A DNA stretch of 35,638 bases from Eubacteriaceae bacterium (GCA_017405085.1 JAFRBB010000038.1:1-35638), one strand, 5' to 3'; positions 15,750 through 24,774 are shown, numbered from the stretch's first letter. Notes: generated from the letters alone by a model not told the origin. A program made the numbers and translations.

Positions 15750-16883
15750 TTACGGGGTGGGGGATGGTGAATTGTCGGTGATTGTTTGAGACGAAGCTTT
15801 TGTCTGCGATGGTGCCGGTCCGAAGATATCGGCATTATCCGCGTCTTCCTCCGGCTGTCCGACCTCTTCGTCGGAATGGTGAGCCGAGGGCTGGGCCGGT
15901 GTCTCGCCGGGATCGGTTTCACCGCCGCCGTTGGTGCCGGGGCTGGGCTGTCCCGCCGTGGGTTTAGCCGGTTCTGTGACATGACCGGGGCTTGTGCTGA
16001 TTTGAGGCGCGGCCACCACAGGCGCTGAGACTGTCGGCTGTGTCGTCGGCGCAGTCTTTTGTCCGCCGGGTTCGCCACCGTTGCCGGAATCGCTTGAGCC
16101 ATCGCCGTTCGCTTTAGACGGAGACGAGCTTGTCCCTGCCTGTGCGGCGTTTTGATTGTGCTCGGCAATCATTTCTTTAACGGGTTTGGAGGTGTAATTG
16201 TTAACGGTATCTCCCGTCGGGGTCGATGAAGGCGTTCCGCCTGATTGTTGAGCAATGAGCATTTCTTTGTAGCGTCCGCTACTCATTCCCAGAGCCTCCG
16301 CTTCTTTGGCTTCATCCATGGTGGATGTCGTCACCGAAAGCATCAGCGCTTCATCTTGGCCGATGGCTTTTTTGATTTCATCTTTGAGTTTATCTTGAAT
16401 TGATTTGTCATCGGTGGCCACATTGGTCAAAATGCAATTGTCTTTTCCTTTGCCCAAATATCCTTTTTTGTAGAGAAGGGCTTTGGTTTTGGTGATGGCA
16501 TCCGATAGGGAAATACCCATGATGTCATCTTTCAGTTCCGCGACAATGGGCTCAGCGTCTTTGTTGACAGCCTTCACCGAAATAACACAATCCTGCCGAT
16601 TGACGGCATATTCAATTGAGGGGTTGACGTCCAAACTGACCGTTGCGCAGGTGAGCACGGACGACCATACATATCCGAGGGTCGCAAAGCAAAGCAGAAA
16701 GACCGCGGCTACGGCAGCTGACCATTTGACCATCCGGGAAGAGGCGCTGGGCTTCGCGCGTAGCACCAACGTGTCTCCAACTTCACATTTTCTTCGGATG
16801 GTTTTCATGTCGCCGGCTTCCGTCAAAACAACAGCTTCCTGTTCTCGGACTGCCAAAACGACTGCTTTCATGACAATCACCAC
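15750..16883 (-). CDS. rsgI: RsgI-like anti-sigma-I factor
   Basis: A 377-aa single-pass membrane protein that should hold SigI inactive. The N-terminal cytoplasmic RsgI domain spans about 1-50 (LTEAGDMKTIRRKCEVGDTL). One membrane helix spans about 54-72. The outer conserved domain begins with SLDVNPSIEYAVNR (83-96); its Asn87-Pro88 bond is where RsgI proteins are reported to self-cleave. From about residue 220 the tail is a Pro/Ser/Thr/Gly-rich, low-complexity stretch with no carbohydrate-binding module. GTG codons at 16883 and 16880 and an ATG at 16871 are possible starts; AAAAGGAATT best serves a GTG. It lies 76 bases after sigI. Confidence 0.88.
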   Translation of the reverse strand: MVIVMKAVVLAVREQEAVVLTEAGDMKTIRRKCEVGDTLVLRAKPSASSRMVKWSAAVAAVFLLCFATLGYVWSSVLTCATVSLDVNPSIEYAVNRQDCVISVKAVNKDAEPIVAELKDDIMGISLSDAITKTKALLYKKGYLGKGKDNCILTNVATDDKSIQDKLKDEIKKAIGQDEALMLSVTTSTMDEAKEAEALGMSSGRYKEMLIAQQSGGTPSSTPTGDTVNNYTSKPVKEMIAEHNQNAAQAGTSSSPSKANGDGSSDSGNGGEPGGQKTAPTTQPTVSAPVVAAPQISTSPGHVTEPAKPTAGQPSPGTNGGGETDPGETPAQPSAHHSDEEVGQPEEDADNADIFGPAPSQTKASSQTITDNSPSPTP

Positions 16884-16935
16884 AATTCCTTTTTAATCTA
16901 TTTTAATTTCCTTATTCGACAGATTTCACAGCTTG

Positions 16936-16967
16936 AAACATAACGTGACCGGTCTGACGTTATGTTT
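16936..16967. promoter_or_regulatory. Perfect palindrome between sigI and rsgI
   Basis: AAACATAACGT (16936-16946) and ACGTTATGTTT (16957-16967) form an 11-base perfect inverted repeat with a ten-base centre that itself contains ACCGGT. The sigI stop codon lies in one arm. In mRNA it would be a strong hairpin, but followed by only three T, so it could be an attenuator, a stabilising processing site or a protein-binding site. Confidence 0.6.
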
Positions 16968-17697
16968 GATCGATGTTCACAAATTTCAGATATTCTGCCA
17001 ACAGCGGATATTCTCCCGAGAGAATCTCTATCCCTGCTATGATATATTTTCGATGATTCTCCAAAATTTTTCGGGGTACTTCGCATTTTTTGCAAATTTC
17101 TTTAATCGGCAGCTTTCTTTTCTCCCGGACATAGGCCAAAAACCCATCATCTTTGAGAACCGTGCGGATGACAATGGCGCAATTGTTTTTGGTTTTGCCG
17201 GCCTTCGGCGAGACCGCCGGCAAATCAAAAAATGAAATCTCATAGAGAGCCAGCGTGCCGGAAAGGGCTTCAATTTCGTCTTTAATCTGCGTGTCGCCCC
17301 GGAAGGCGAGCATCGCGTCACTGCTGATTTTGCCGCTGACTTCCAACTGTGTCGCGCTGGGATGCTCGGTCAACTCTGCCGACAGGGTGTCCGGCCCGAC
17401 GGCCTGTTCATTTTGATGCTTGGCCTCTTTGTTGTAATAATCGATGAGTCGCCGGCGAATGACCATGGCCGCGAAGCCTTTAAAACTCCCTTTGCTTTTA
17501 TCATAAACGCGAACGGCCTCGTTGAAGGCAATGAGCGCCACGCTCCATTCGTCATCACTTTCACTGATATAGCGGTGGGCGGTTTGATAGGCGGTTTTTA
17601 AAATAAAATTTTTGTGGGACTTGACCAACGCTTCAAAAGCTTCCTCGCTTTCTTTTGCCTTAATGGCGGCATCATCGTCACGTCGGAAAAAAGCCAT
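16960..17697 (-). CDS. sigI: RNA polymerase sigma factor SigI
   Basis: A 245-aa sigma-70-family factor of the SigI group. Region 2 is recognisable: ESDDEWSVALIAFNEAVRVY, SFKGFAAMVIRRRLIDYYNK (about 70-115). The SigI-type C-terminal domain contains KRKLPIKEICKKCEVPRKIL, a helix-turn-helix for -35 recognition. SigI factors respond to heat or envelope polysaccharides through RsgI. ATG 17697 is fixed by GGAAAGGAGGTTTGAT. An in-frame extension to 17778 has no ribosome site. It is followed by rsgI on the same strand, the standard arrangement. I could not identify a SigI-type promoter upstream. Confidence 0.92.
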   Translation of the reverse strand: MAFFRRDDDAAIKAKESEEAFEALVKSHKNFILKTAYQTAHRYISESDDEWSVALIAFNEAVRVYDKSKGSFKGFAAMVIRRRLIDYYNKEAKHQNEQAVGPDTLSAELTEHPSATQLEVSGKISSDAMLAFRGDTQIKDEIEALSGTLALYEISFFDLPAVSPKAGKTKNNCAIVIRTVLKDDGFLAYVREKRKLPIKEICKKCEVPRKILENHRKYIIAGIEILSGEYPLLAEYLKFVNIDQT

Positions 17698-17771
17698 ATC
17701 AAACCTCCTTTCCTGTCCCTTTGCAAGTCCTGTCGGACGGGTTGACGGACAGATTGTTTTCAAAAAAGTGC

Positions 17772-17809
17772 ACAACAAGATTGAAATTTTTTCAATTTGT
17801 TGTTTTTTT
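17772..17809. terminator. Terminator-like inverted repeat between divergent sigI and small gene
   Basis: Arms 17772-17786 and 17790-17803 pair over 14 bases with one bulged G at 17779, and a T-run follows on the plus strand. It faces plus-strand transcription, yet no plus-strand gene ends before it. It may stop antisense transcription into the 17897 gene, or form a hairpin in the sigI leader. Confidence 0.5.
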
Positions 17810-17896
17810 AAACTATTTTGTGCAAATATGGGAATTATCGGTTATAATATATTTTGATAATTCTTGAATTTACTTTTAAGTAAGGAGCTGTTTACG

Positions 17897-18100
17897 ATGA
17901 AATTGTGGGTTATCGTCAAAAAAGAGTCGAATGTTCTCGCGTTACCGTTTGCTTTCCCCTCGGAAAAAGAAGCGCGTAAATATCTGCTTTACGGCTCGTC
18001 GATCCGCGCGGAAGATTTTGACAAGCATACGGTGATAGAAATCGACAACGACACCTTTGAAGAAATGGTGCACACCTATCGTCTCGAATATCCCAATTAA
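17897..18100 (+). CDS. Small soluble protein of unknown function
   Basis: A 67-aa acidic protein with no membrane segment or recognised domain. The mixed pattern (MKLWVIVKKESNV, PSEKEARKYLLYGSSI, HTVIEIDNDTFEEMVHTYRL) suggests a compact alpha/beta fold. ATG 17897 has TAAGGAG upstream; an earlier in-frame start at 17864 lacks one. TATAAT at 17843-17848 is a good -10 with only a weak -35 (TTGTGC, 19-base spacer). The gene is monocistronic, ending in a strong terminator, and diverges from sigI. Confidence 0.75.
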   Translation: MKLWVIVKKESNVLALPFAFPSEKEARKYLLYGSSIRAEDFDKHTVIEIDNDTFEEMVHTYRLEYPN

Positions 18101-18131
18101 ATCGCGTCCCCTATTTAATAAGCCGGCGCGT

Positions 18132-18157
18132 CCGATGCCTTGGGCATCGGCTTTTTT
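18132..18157 (+). terminator. Intrinsic terminator of the small orphan gene
   Basis: CCGATGCC (18132-18139), loop TTG, GGCATCGG (18143-18150), then C and six T. Further T follows at 18160-18164. Confidence 0.92.
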
Positions 18158-18194
18158 ATTTTTTGGGGAGGAGCAAAATGCCCCTCGCCCAAAA

Positions 18195-20507
18195 TCAGTT
18201 CTTTGACAAATACCGGGCTCTGAAATCTTCCGGGGGAATCGGCTTGCTGAAATAATATCCTTGGAACATCTTGCATCCCATGGCTTTCAGCATGGCAGCC
18301 TGCTCCCTCGTCTCCACGCCCTCGCAAAGAGATTCGATCTTCAATTGTTCGGACAGCTCAATCACCGATTTAAGAATGCTCTTCGCCTTTTCTTTTTCTT
18401 TGGTTTCATTGAGAAAAGCCATATCGATTTTAAGCACGTCAACGGGAATGTCCTTGAGCAGATTAAGCGAAGAATAACCGCTGCCGAAATCGTCCATTTC
18501 CACCAGAAAGCCGGCGGCGTGAAGCTTGTCGATGAGTTCGAGGCGATTGTCGACATTGTTCATCATCACGGTTTCGGTGATTTCGATTCGCAGCTTTTTC
18601 GTTGAAATGCCATAGGCGGAAACCATGTCGGTGAGGGTTTGATAAATATCGACGAAATAAAAATCCTTGGGCGATATATTGATGGATAAAAACAGGTCGA
18701 TGCCCTCGTCCTGCCATTTTCTCAAAATGGCGCAGGCACATTGCCACATGTGTTTGTCGACTTTGGCGATCATGCCGTTTTTTTCAAAAACGGGAATAAA
18801 CTCACCGGGAGATAAAAACCCGCGTTCGGGATGAATCCACCGGGCCAGCACTTCCGCGCCGACAATCTTGCCTTCGCTGTTGACCTGCGGTTGCAAATAG
18901 GGACGGATCTGCCCTTCAATGATGGCCTCGTCAAGGGAAGCCGTGAGTCTTTGTTCCTGAATGAGATTGTCTCTTAAATTATTGTCGTAATAAGCGACTT
19001 TCGACTGCCACTCGTTTTTCACGGAGGCAATGGCCATCACAGCGCGGTCAATCATCACCGAAACGGAAATATCGGGCTCCGAAATCTCATAAACGCCGGT
19101 ATGAATCACCAAGGGATAGCTCACATCCCCGGAGTTGTGGGAAATATCGTTAAGGTATTCCAGAACAAAGGCTTCGTCATAATCCGCCTTGGGGGTGATC
19201 AGCGCGAATTGGTCGTTTTCCAGGCGGCAGAAAATGGTGCCCTTCCGGGCGTATTGCGCCATGGTTGCCCCGATCTGGCGCAGAATGCCGTCGCCGACAT
19301 CGGTCCCGAAAATATCGTTGACCAATTTGAAATCCCGGATATCCGACACCGTCATGAGATAAATCGTGTCGGGATTGTCATCGAGTTCCTGCCGGACCAG
19401 TTCCGAAAAATAATCTCTGTTATAGAGGTGTGTCAAACTGTCATGGCGGGAGTGGAACAGCTCTTCGTTTTGTTTTTTGGTTTCCGCGGTATGGTCGGTC
19501 AGGCTGAAGAAGCCGCCGATACAACGGGATTTTTTGTCGTGCAGTCTGTGGTATTGCACACGATAATAACGCTCGCTGGCGCTGTTTCGGCTTCCGATGT
19601 GGACCTCCCGGGTAAAATCACTGTATAAATCCTCATCGCAATAATCAAACAGACTGTGCAGCAACGGGACGGTTTTATCAAGGGTCAGGCTGGTGATATG
19701 AAACATCCGCTGGGCGTTGGGATTGGCGTAGATGCACTTGCGATCGGAATTAAAGAAAAAGATTGACGTCTCCAAATCCGACACCACCCGTTGCGACATA
19801 TGCCCCAACAACATGACCGGTGAATAAAACAGGGAAAAATAGTAAATGAGTAACACACAAATGCCGTAACCGATCATGGACGTATCAATGGGTCGGTAAT
19901 ACAGCACGACGAACATGTAATAGGATTCCCAGGCCACAGAGATCAAAAAAATCACAAAGATGACCACATATTTTTCAATATACAGTCTGGACACATGGAA
20001 TATCTTATAAATGAGCATGCCAAAAACAATGGCCAGCAGCAGATAAGAGAGGACCATGTGCAGCACATAGCCTGTGCCGCCGTGCATGATGAAAAACACA
20101 TTGTGTCCCGGCCCCAACACGCGATGAAGGGTAAACACAAAGCCCGTGATAAAATTGGTGCCGACGGAGATGATATCCGCGATGATGAGGGCAAGCACCG
20201 CATATTGGTGCTTTGTCCGGTTAAAATCGTAGTTGCAATAATCAGCCGTAAAGCGCATCATCGCGTAAAAGAACAGATTCGTGCCGATAAAAAACAGCGT
20301 GTAGCCCATCTGCCCCATCTCTTCACTGGTGGCGCTGGCAATGATGATATTGCCGATCATGGGCACCAAGACGGACACCATCACCCACCGGACATCAGCG
20401 GCTAAAGGATTTCTGTTTTTTATGCTGAGCAGCAGACAAATCAGAATGATTGCCATCAGCAAAATTAAAATTTCAATATATGGTAATTCCGACATGGCAG
20501 CCTCCAT
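18195..20507 (-). CDS. Membrane-bound PAS-GGDEF-EAL cyclic-di-GMP protein
   Basis: A 770-aa signalling protein. Seven or so membrane helices fill about the first 230 residues, in the style of histidine-kinase 7TM sensors. A PAS domain follows, then GGDEF (HDSLTHLYNRDYFSEL onward) and EAL at the C-terminus. The cyclase signature is degenerate, RLENDQFALI instead of GGDEF, so synthesis is unlikely. The EAL domain keeps AEVLARW, NISPKDF, EITETVMM, DDFGSGYSSLNLLKD, LKIDM, EGVET and QGYYFSKP. It is therefore probably a c-di-GMP phosphodiesterase, with GGDEF possibly binding GTP as a regulator. ATG 20507 has GGGGGAGAACCC upstream; ATG 20495 with GGAGGCTGCC is an alternative. Confidence 0.92.
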   Translation of the reverse strand: MEAAMSELPYIEILILLMAIILICLLLSIKNRNPLAADVRWVMVSVLVPMIGNIIIASATSEEMGQMGYTLFFIGTNLFFYAMMRFTADYCNYDFNRTKHQYAVLALIIADIISVGTNFITGFVFTLHRVLGPGHNVFFIMHGGTGYVLHMVLSYLLLAIVFGMLIYKIFHVSRLYIEKYVVIFVIFLISVAWESYYMFVVLYYRPIDTSMIGYGICVLLIYYFSLFYSPVMLLGHMSQRVVSDLETSIFFFNSDRKCIYANPNAQRMFHITSLTLDKTVPLLHSLFDYCDEDLYSDFTREVHIGSRNSASERYYRVQYHRLHDKKSRCIGGFFSLTDHTAETKKQNEELFHSRHDSLTHLYNRDYFSELVRQELDDNPDTIYLMTVSDIRDFKLVNDIFGTDVGDGILRQIGATMAQYARKGTIFCRLENDQFALITPKADYDEAFVLEYLNDISHNSGDVSYPLVIHTGVYEISEPDISVSVMIDRAVMAIASVKNEWQSKVAYYDNNLRDNLIQEQRLTASLDEAIIEGQIRPYLQPQVNSEGKIVGAEVLARWIHPERGFLSPGEFIPVFEKNGMIAKVDKHMWQCACAILRKWQDEGIDLFLSINISPKDFYFVDIYQTLTDMVSAYGISTKKLRIEITETVMMNNVDNRLELIDKLHAAGFLVEMDDFGSGYSSLNLLKDIPVDVLKIDMAFLNETKEKEKAKSILKSVIELSEQLKIESLCEGVETREQAAMLKAMGCKMFQGYYFSKPIPPEDFRARYLSKN

Positions 20508-20606
20508 GGGTTCTCCCCCAAGTGTCAACATAAGCGCAAGTGACGTTTTGCCTATCTCGCTTCAAAACTCGACTGTCGATCTCACCCTTCGGTGCTTGGG
20601 TCGGTA

Positions 20607-20636
20607 TGACATGATCGCGGGCATGACTTGATTGGT
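20607..20636. repeat. Copy B of a dispersed intergenic repeat
   Basis: TGACATGAT (20607-20615), GGCATGA (20620-20626) and TTGATTGGT (20628-20636) occur in the same order and orientation as at 7614-7644. The surrounding 20508-20779 region holds no gene. Confidence 0.45.
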
Positions 20637-20779
20637 AAAATTCGGATCTCAAGGTGCTTTGTCATCCCCGCGAGAAGGACAAAATAATATATATCTTTAA
20701 TTAATATAAACTATATAGCGTTATTTTACCATATTAACCATCGCTTCCGTAGGATAATTCAAATGAAAACAAATCAAGT

Positions 20780-21739
20780 TTAGCACTTTCTCGACTCCCG
20801 ACGGCAAATGTTTTTTTCTTTAATGATGTAAAGCGGTCTTTTTTTGGTTTCCATATAGGTTTTTCCGAGATAGGCCCCGACCACGCCGATGCCGAGCATT
20901 TGTACACCGGATACCAGAAGCACGATGCAGGCCAACGACGGCCAGCCGCTGGTGGGATCGCCGAATACCACGGTCTTAACGATAATGACGGCAATCATCA
21001 CAAAAGCGACCAGACAAAACAAAAGCCCCAGCGCCGCCGTCCCAAGGATGGGCGCCGTCGAAAAAGACAAGATGCTGTCCGCGGCGTAATAAAAAAGATT
21101 TTTATAGGAGAATTTGCTCTTTCCCGCCGCCCGGGGCACATTGTCATAGGCGATCCAACACTGGTTAAAGCCCACCCATGAAAAAAGGCCCTTGGAAAAG
21201 CGGTTGTATTCGCCAAGGGAAAGCACCGCCTCCACAAAGGGGCGCGTCATCACGCGAAAATCTCTGGCGCCGTCGACAATCGGCGTTTTGGAAATGCGGC
21301 GCATCAAGCCATAGTAGCACTTTGTGAGCAACGCGCGAAGCCACGGTTCGCCCTTTCGGCTCTTTCGTCTTGTGCACACCACGTCATATCCTTCTTGATT
21401 GATGCGCTCAATCATTTCCGGCAACAGGGCAGGGGGATCCTGAAGATCCACGTCCATCACCGCAATCAGATCTCCCATCGCTTCCGACAGTCCTGCCAGG
21501 ATGGCCGCTTCTTTTCCGAAATTGCGGGAAAAAGATAAATAGCCGACGTTCTCGTTTTCCCTGGACATTTTGGAAATGATGGCCTTCGTCTCGTCTTCGG
21601 AGCCGTCATCCACAAAGAGAATTTCCGTCTTAATCTGTTCCGAAAGGGGAGACATCGCCCGTCTGACCTCCTCATAAAACAACGCGACGGTTTCCGCTTC
21701 ATTGTAAACCGGCACCACAATCGTGAGTGTTTGTTTCAT
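20780..21739 (-). CDS. Family 2 glycosyltransferase, GtrB/polyprenyl-phosphate type
   Basis: A 319-aa membrane glycosyltransferase. Catalytic GT-A features are TIVVPVYNEAETV, FVDDGSEDET, SRNFGKEAAILAGL and DVDLQDPP (metal-binding DxD region). Two C-terminal membrane helices (about 230-260 and 268-292) end in VGAYLGKTYMETKKRPLYII. This is the layout of bactoprenol glucosyltransferase (GtrB) and DPM1-like enzymes, which load a sugar from UDP- or GDP-sugar onto undecaprenyl phosphate for wall glycan decoration. ATG 21739 has GAGGATGCAA upstream. No flippase (GtrA) or GtrC-like gene adjoins. Confidence 0.9.
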   Translation of the reverse strand: MKQTLTIVVPVYNEAETVALFYEEVRRAMSPLSEQIKTEILFVDDGSEDETKAIISKMSRENENVGYLSFSRNFGKEAAILAGLSEAMGDLIAVMDVDLQDPPALLPEMIERINQEGYDVVCTRRKSRKGEPWLRALLTKCYYGLMRRISKTPIVDGARDFRVMTRPFVEAVLSLGEYNRFSKGLFSWVGFNQCWIAYDNVPRAAGKSKFSYKNLFYYAADSILSFSTAPILGTAALGLLFCLVAFVMIAVIIVKTVVFGDPTSGWPSLACIVLLVSGVQMLGIGVVGAYLGKTYMETKKRPLYIIKEKNICRRESRKC

Positions 21740-21926
21740 TTGCATCCTCAATCATTTTGCTAATTGTTTTTATCATTAATAATATTGCCTTATTGTCTAA
21801 AGTGCTTTGATGTTTTATTTTAACATATCAACCTATGAAAAGCTTATGCATATTGAAAGCGAAACAGTCTTTATCAACCAAGAAATTTAGTCAATATGGA
21901 AACAATGTAAAATAATCAAGAAAGTT

Positions 21927-21955
21927 TTGACTTTGGTTGATTCACATCTTATAAT
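21927..21955 (+). promoter_or_regulatory. Near-consensus sigma-A promoter of the FGGY kinase gene
   Basis: TTGACT (21927-21932), 17-base spacer and perfect TATAAT (21950-21955), about 67 bases before the ATG. No catabolite-repression palindrome was recognised. Confidence 0.85.
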
Positions 21956-22022
21956 GACAATATGACTGTATCTCGTTTACAACAAGAGTGATTCATTCAA
22001 AAATTTCTTGAGGAGGAATATG

Positions 22023-23573
22023 ATGGCCAAATATTTAATGGGAATCGACGCCGGCACCGGCAGTGTCCGCGTTGCGCTTTACGATTTAAAAGGACAAAAC
22101 CGCGCGTACCACATTGAGGAGTACGCCACGACCTATCCCCACAACGGCTGGGCGGAACAGGATGACGCCGGCTGGCTGGCCGCCCTCGGCGAAGCCATTC
22201 CGGGCTGCATCAAAAAAGCCGGTGTTGATCCGGAAGATATCGTTGCCCTGACCTGCGACGCCACCACCAACACACTGGTTTATCTGGGTGAAGACGACCG
22301 CTCGGTCCGCACGCCCATCTTGTGGATGGATGTGCGTGCCGCTGAAGAAGCAGCTTTTGTCAACACCATCGCCGATCAATACGCGGCCACACGCTTTTAT
22401 AAATCGGGATGCCGCGCCGATACCATGGTGCCCAAATGTATGTGGGTCAAAAAACACGAACCCGAAAACTGGGCCAAAACCAAAACCATTATGGAATTCG
22501 AAGACTGGCTCAACTGGATTTTAACCGGCAAAAAGACCGTCAGCATGTCCGTCGCCGCCTTCCGCTGGAATTATGACGACGCCAACGGCGGTTACCCCAC
22601 CGATTTCTACGCGGCCTGCGGCCTCGAAGATGTGGTGGACAAATTCCCGGACACGGTGCTTAAGGTCGGTGAAGTCGTCGGCAACGTCAGCGAAAAAGCC
22701 GCCGCGGCTTTCGGTCTCAGCACCAACACCGTCGTTGTCGAAGGAACGGCCGACTGCAACGCCTGCATGTTCGGTGTCGGCGGCGTCAACCCCAACGGCA
22801 TGACCTTAATCGGTGGGACCTCCTCCTGTCTGCTCGGTCTTTCCGAAGAAGATTTCCACGTGGAAGGGGTCAACGGCACCTATCCCAACTGCATGTACGA
22901 CGGCACCAGCCTCCTCGAAGGCGGTCAAACGGCCTCCGGCGCCATCCTCACCTGGTTTAAAAACAACTTGGTTCCCGGCTCCTGGATTCAAGAAGCGACC
23001 AACCGCGACATGAACATTTATGACCTCATCACCGAAAAGGCCAAAACCGTTCCCATCGGCTGCGAAGGTCTCGTCATGATGGATTATTTCCAGGGTAACC
23101 GCGCCCCCTATTCCGATTCCAAAGCCCGCGGTATGTTCTGGGGTCTTTCCATCGGAACCACCACCGCGCACATCGCCCGCGCCGTCTATGAAGGCGTGGC
23201 CTACGGCGCCAATCACTGCATTATCAGCATGAACAAAGCCGGCTACAAGGTCAACGAAATCTATGCCAGCGGCGGCCTTGCCCAATCGGATTTCTGGATG
23301 CAGATGCACGCGGATGTCATCGGCGTGCCGATGTACACCACCGTTGAAAATCAAAGCGCCGGATGCCTCGGGGATTGCATTATCGCCGCCGTCGGCGTCG
23401 GCATTTACAAAGATTTCTCCGAAGCCGCGAAAAACATGGTCCGCATCGACAAAAAATACACGCCCAATCCGGAAGCGCACAAAGAATATTCCTTCTATAT
23501 GGAACGCTACATGGAAACCTGGCCGCAAATGCGCGACATCGTTCACAAAACCGTCGATCACAACGCCAAATAA
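22023..23573 (+). CDS. FGGY-family carbohydrate kinase (ribulokinase/ribitol-kinase-like)
   Basis: A 516-aa cytoplasmic sugar kinase. The ATP-phosphate loop is MGIDAGTGSVRVALYD. The catalytic-domain blocks are WAEQDDAGW, LTCDATTNTLV, ILWMDVRA, GGTSSCLLGL and DYFQGNRAPYSDSKARGMFW. The second FGGY signature is YASGGLAQSDFWMQMHADV. The GNRAPY-SDSKARG form occurs in the D-ribulokinase/polyol-kinase branch rather than in glycerol kinase. The true substrate is unknown, and no transporter, isomerase or regulator adjoins. Codon use is strongly biased towards C-ending codons, and the promoter and ribosome site (AGGAGG) are very strong, suggesting high expression. Start 22023 has ideal spacing; ATG 22020 is also possible. 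Confidence 0.9.
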   Translation: MAKYLMGIDAGTGSVRVALYDLKGQNRAYHIEEYATTYPHNGWAEQDDAGWLAALGEAIPGCIKKAGVDPEDIVALTCDATTNTLVYLGEDDRSVRTPILWMDVRAAEEAAFVNTIADQYAATRFYKSGCRADTMVPKCMWVKKHEPENWAKTKTIMEFEDWLNWILTGKKTVSMSVAAFRWNYDDANGGYPTDFYAACGLEDVVDKFPDTVLKVGEVVGNVSEKAAAAFGLSTNTVVVEGTADCNACMFGVGGVNPNGMTLIGGTSSCLLGLSEEDFHVEGVNGTYPNCMYDGTSLLEGGQTASGAILTWFKNNLVPGSWIQEATNRDMNIYDLITEKAKTVPIGCEGLVMMDYFQGNRAPYSDSKARGMFWGLSIGTTTAHIARAVYEGVAYGANHCIISMNKAGYKVNEIYASGGLAQSDFWMQMHADVIGVPMYTTVENQSAGCLGDCIIAAVGVGIYKDFSEAAKNMVRIDKKYTPNPEAHKEYSFYMERYMETWPQMRDIVHKTVDHNAK

Positions 23574-23582
23574 AACAACACA

Positions 23583-23610
23583 AAAAAGGCAGCCGAAAGG
23601 TTGCCTTTTT
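23583..23610 (+). terminator. Intrinsic terminator of the FGGY kinase gene
   Basis: AAAAAGGCAGCC (23583-23594), GAAA tetraloop, GGTTGCCTTTTT (23599-23610). It starts ten bases past the stop codon. Confidence 0.93.
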
Positions 23611-23775
23611 GATTTAAAAAGTCCGCCGAACAGCGGATAAAAATAGATAGTGATTGTGACGGGCGCTTTATGTCATGTTATCTATAACGCATCTTAAACG
23701 CCAACATAAATAAGACCCGGTGAAACAATCTCCTTGGTAATAAATAATAAATCGATAACGCCGATTTTACGGCAT

Positions 23776-24684
23776 TTATTTGTCATAATCATCGAGGAAA
23801 TGATGCTTGACGCCGTCCTTTTTATAGGCCACCACCGTGTTTAAATTGACGTTTTCCACCGAGCGGAAAATATTGTTTTCAATTACGGGATCCCTTGCCG
23901 CCAGTTTCGCGATAAGTTCCTTGACCTCTTGTCGTTTGGACGGATGATCGGCCTCCTCGCCGGATTGTTCAAGCTGTTCCGTAAAACGGCACGCGCAGCG
24001 AATAAAGGAAAGCTTGTTGTACTGCGCCCAATGAATGATATCTTTCTCACGAATGAGCACCATCGGCCGGATCAGCTCCATCCCCTCAAAATTTGTGCTG
24101 TGAAGCTTGGGCATCATCGTTTGAATCTGACCGCCGTAGAGCATCCCCATCACAATGGTCTCGATCACGTCGTCAAAATGATGTCCGAGGGCAATTTTGT
24201 TGCAGCCGAGCTTTTTCGCGTTGTCATACAGATAGCCCCGGCGCATCCGGGCACAAAGATAGCAGGGCGAATCGGGAATGTGATCGACAACATCGAAAAT
24301 CCGGGTCTCGAAGGTTTCAAGGGGAATCTCCAGGATTTCCGAGTTTTGTCTGATTTTCTCCGCGTTGACAGCGTTATAACCGGGATCCATCGAAAGAAAA
24401 ACAAGTTCAAAGGGAATTTTGCCGTGACGCTTCAACTCCTGAAAAAGCCCCGCCATCAGCATGGAATCCTTCCCGCCGGAAATGCACACAGCGATTTTAT
24501 CCCCCGGGGAAATCAGATCATAATCATTGACGGCGCGGACAAAGGGCCGCCAAATCGTCGGGCGGAATTTTTTGACGATACTGCGCTGGATGGCCCGCGC
24601 GCGGGAAGGGGAGGAGGTCTTTTCGCTTTTCTCTTCTTTCTCGACTATAATGCCCGTACTCACAGGGCGGTTGTTTTCATTCAT
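23776..24684 (-). CDS. TtcA-family tRNA thiolation ATP-pyrophosphatase
   Basis: A 302-aa PP-loop enzyme of the TtcA/TtuA group, which activates a tRNA base with ATP and inserts sulfur using an iron-sulfur cluster. The PP-loop is ISGGKDSM. The cluster ligands are probably the two Cys of CYLCARMRR and a third in FIRCACRF. GHHFDDVIETIVMGMLYGG is the conserved catalytic block. The N-terminal 35 residues are a charged extension. Likely products are 2-thiocytidine-32 or a related modification; the exact position is not readable. ATG 24684 has GAAAGG upstream. A monocistronic gene. Confidence 0.88.
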   Translation of the reverse strand: MNENNRPVSTGIIVEKEEKSEKTSSPSRARAIQRSIVKKFRPTIWRPFVRAVNDYDLISPGDKIAVCISGGKDSMLMAGLFQELKRHGKIPFELVFLSMDPGYNAVNAEKIRQNSEILEIPLETFETRIFDVVDHIPDSPCYLCARMRRGYLYDNAKKLGCNKIALGHHFDDVIETIVMGMLYGGQIQTMMPKLHSTNFEGMELIRPMVLIREKDIIHWAQYNKLSFIRCACRFTEQLEQSGEEADHPSKRQEVKELIAKLAARDPVIENNIFRSVENVNLNTVVAYKKDGVKHHFLDDYDK

Positions 24685-24774
24685 CGGTTTACCTTTCGGA
24701 ATCGTTCAATATGAGATATTAGCAAATTATAACAATAAACCTTATGCGCCGTAAAGCGCAAAAGGACACCATAC

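Noticed and set aside
22806..23561. A 251-codon minus-strand frame inside the FGGY kinase gene
   Set aside because: Shadow of a strongly codon-biased gene; no ribosome site and no recognisable family.
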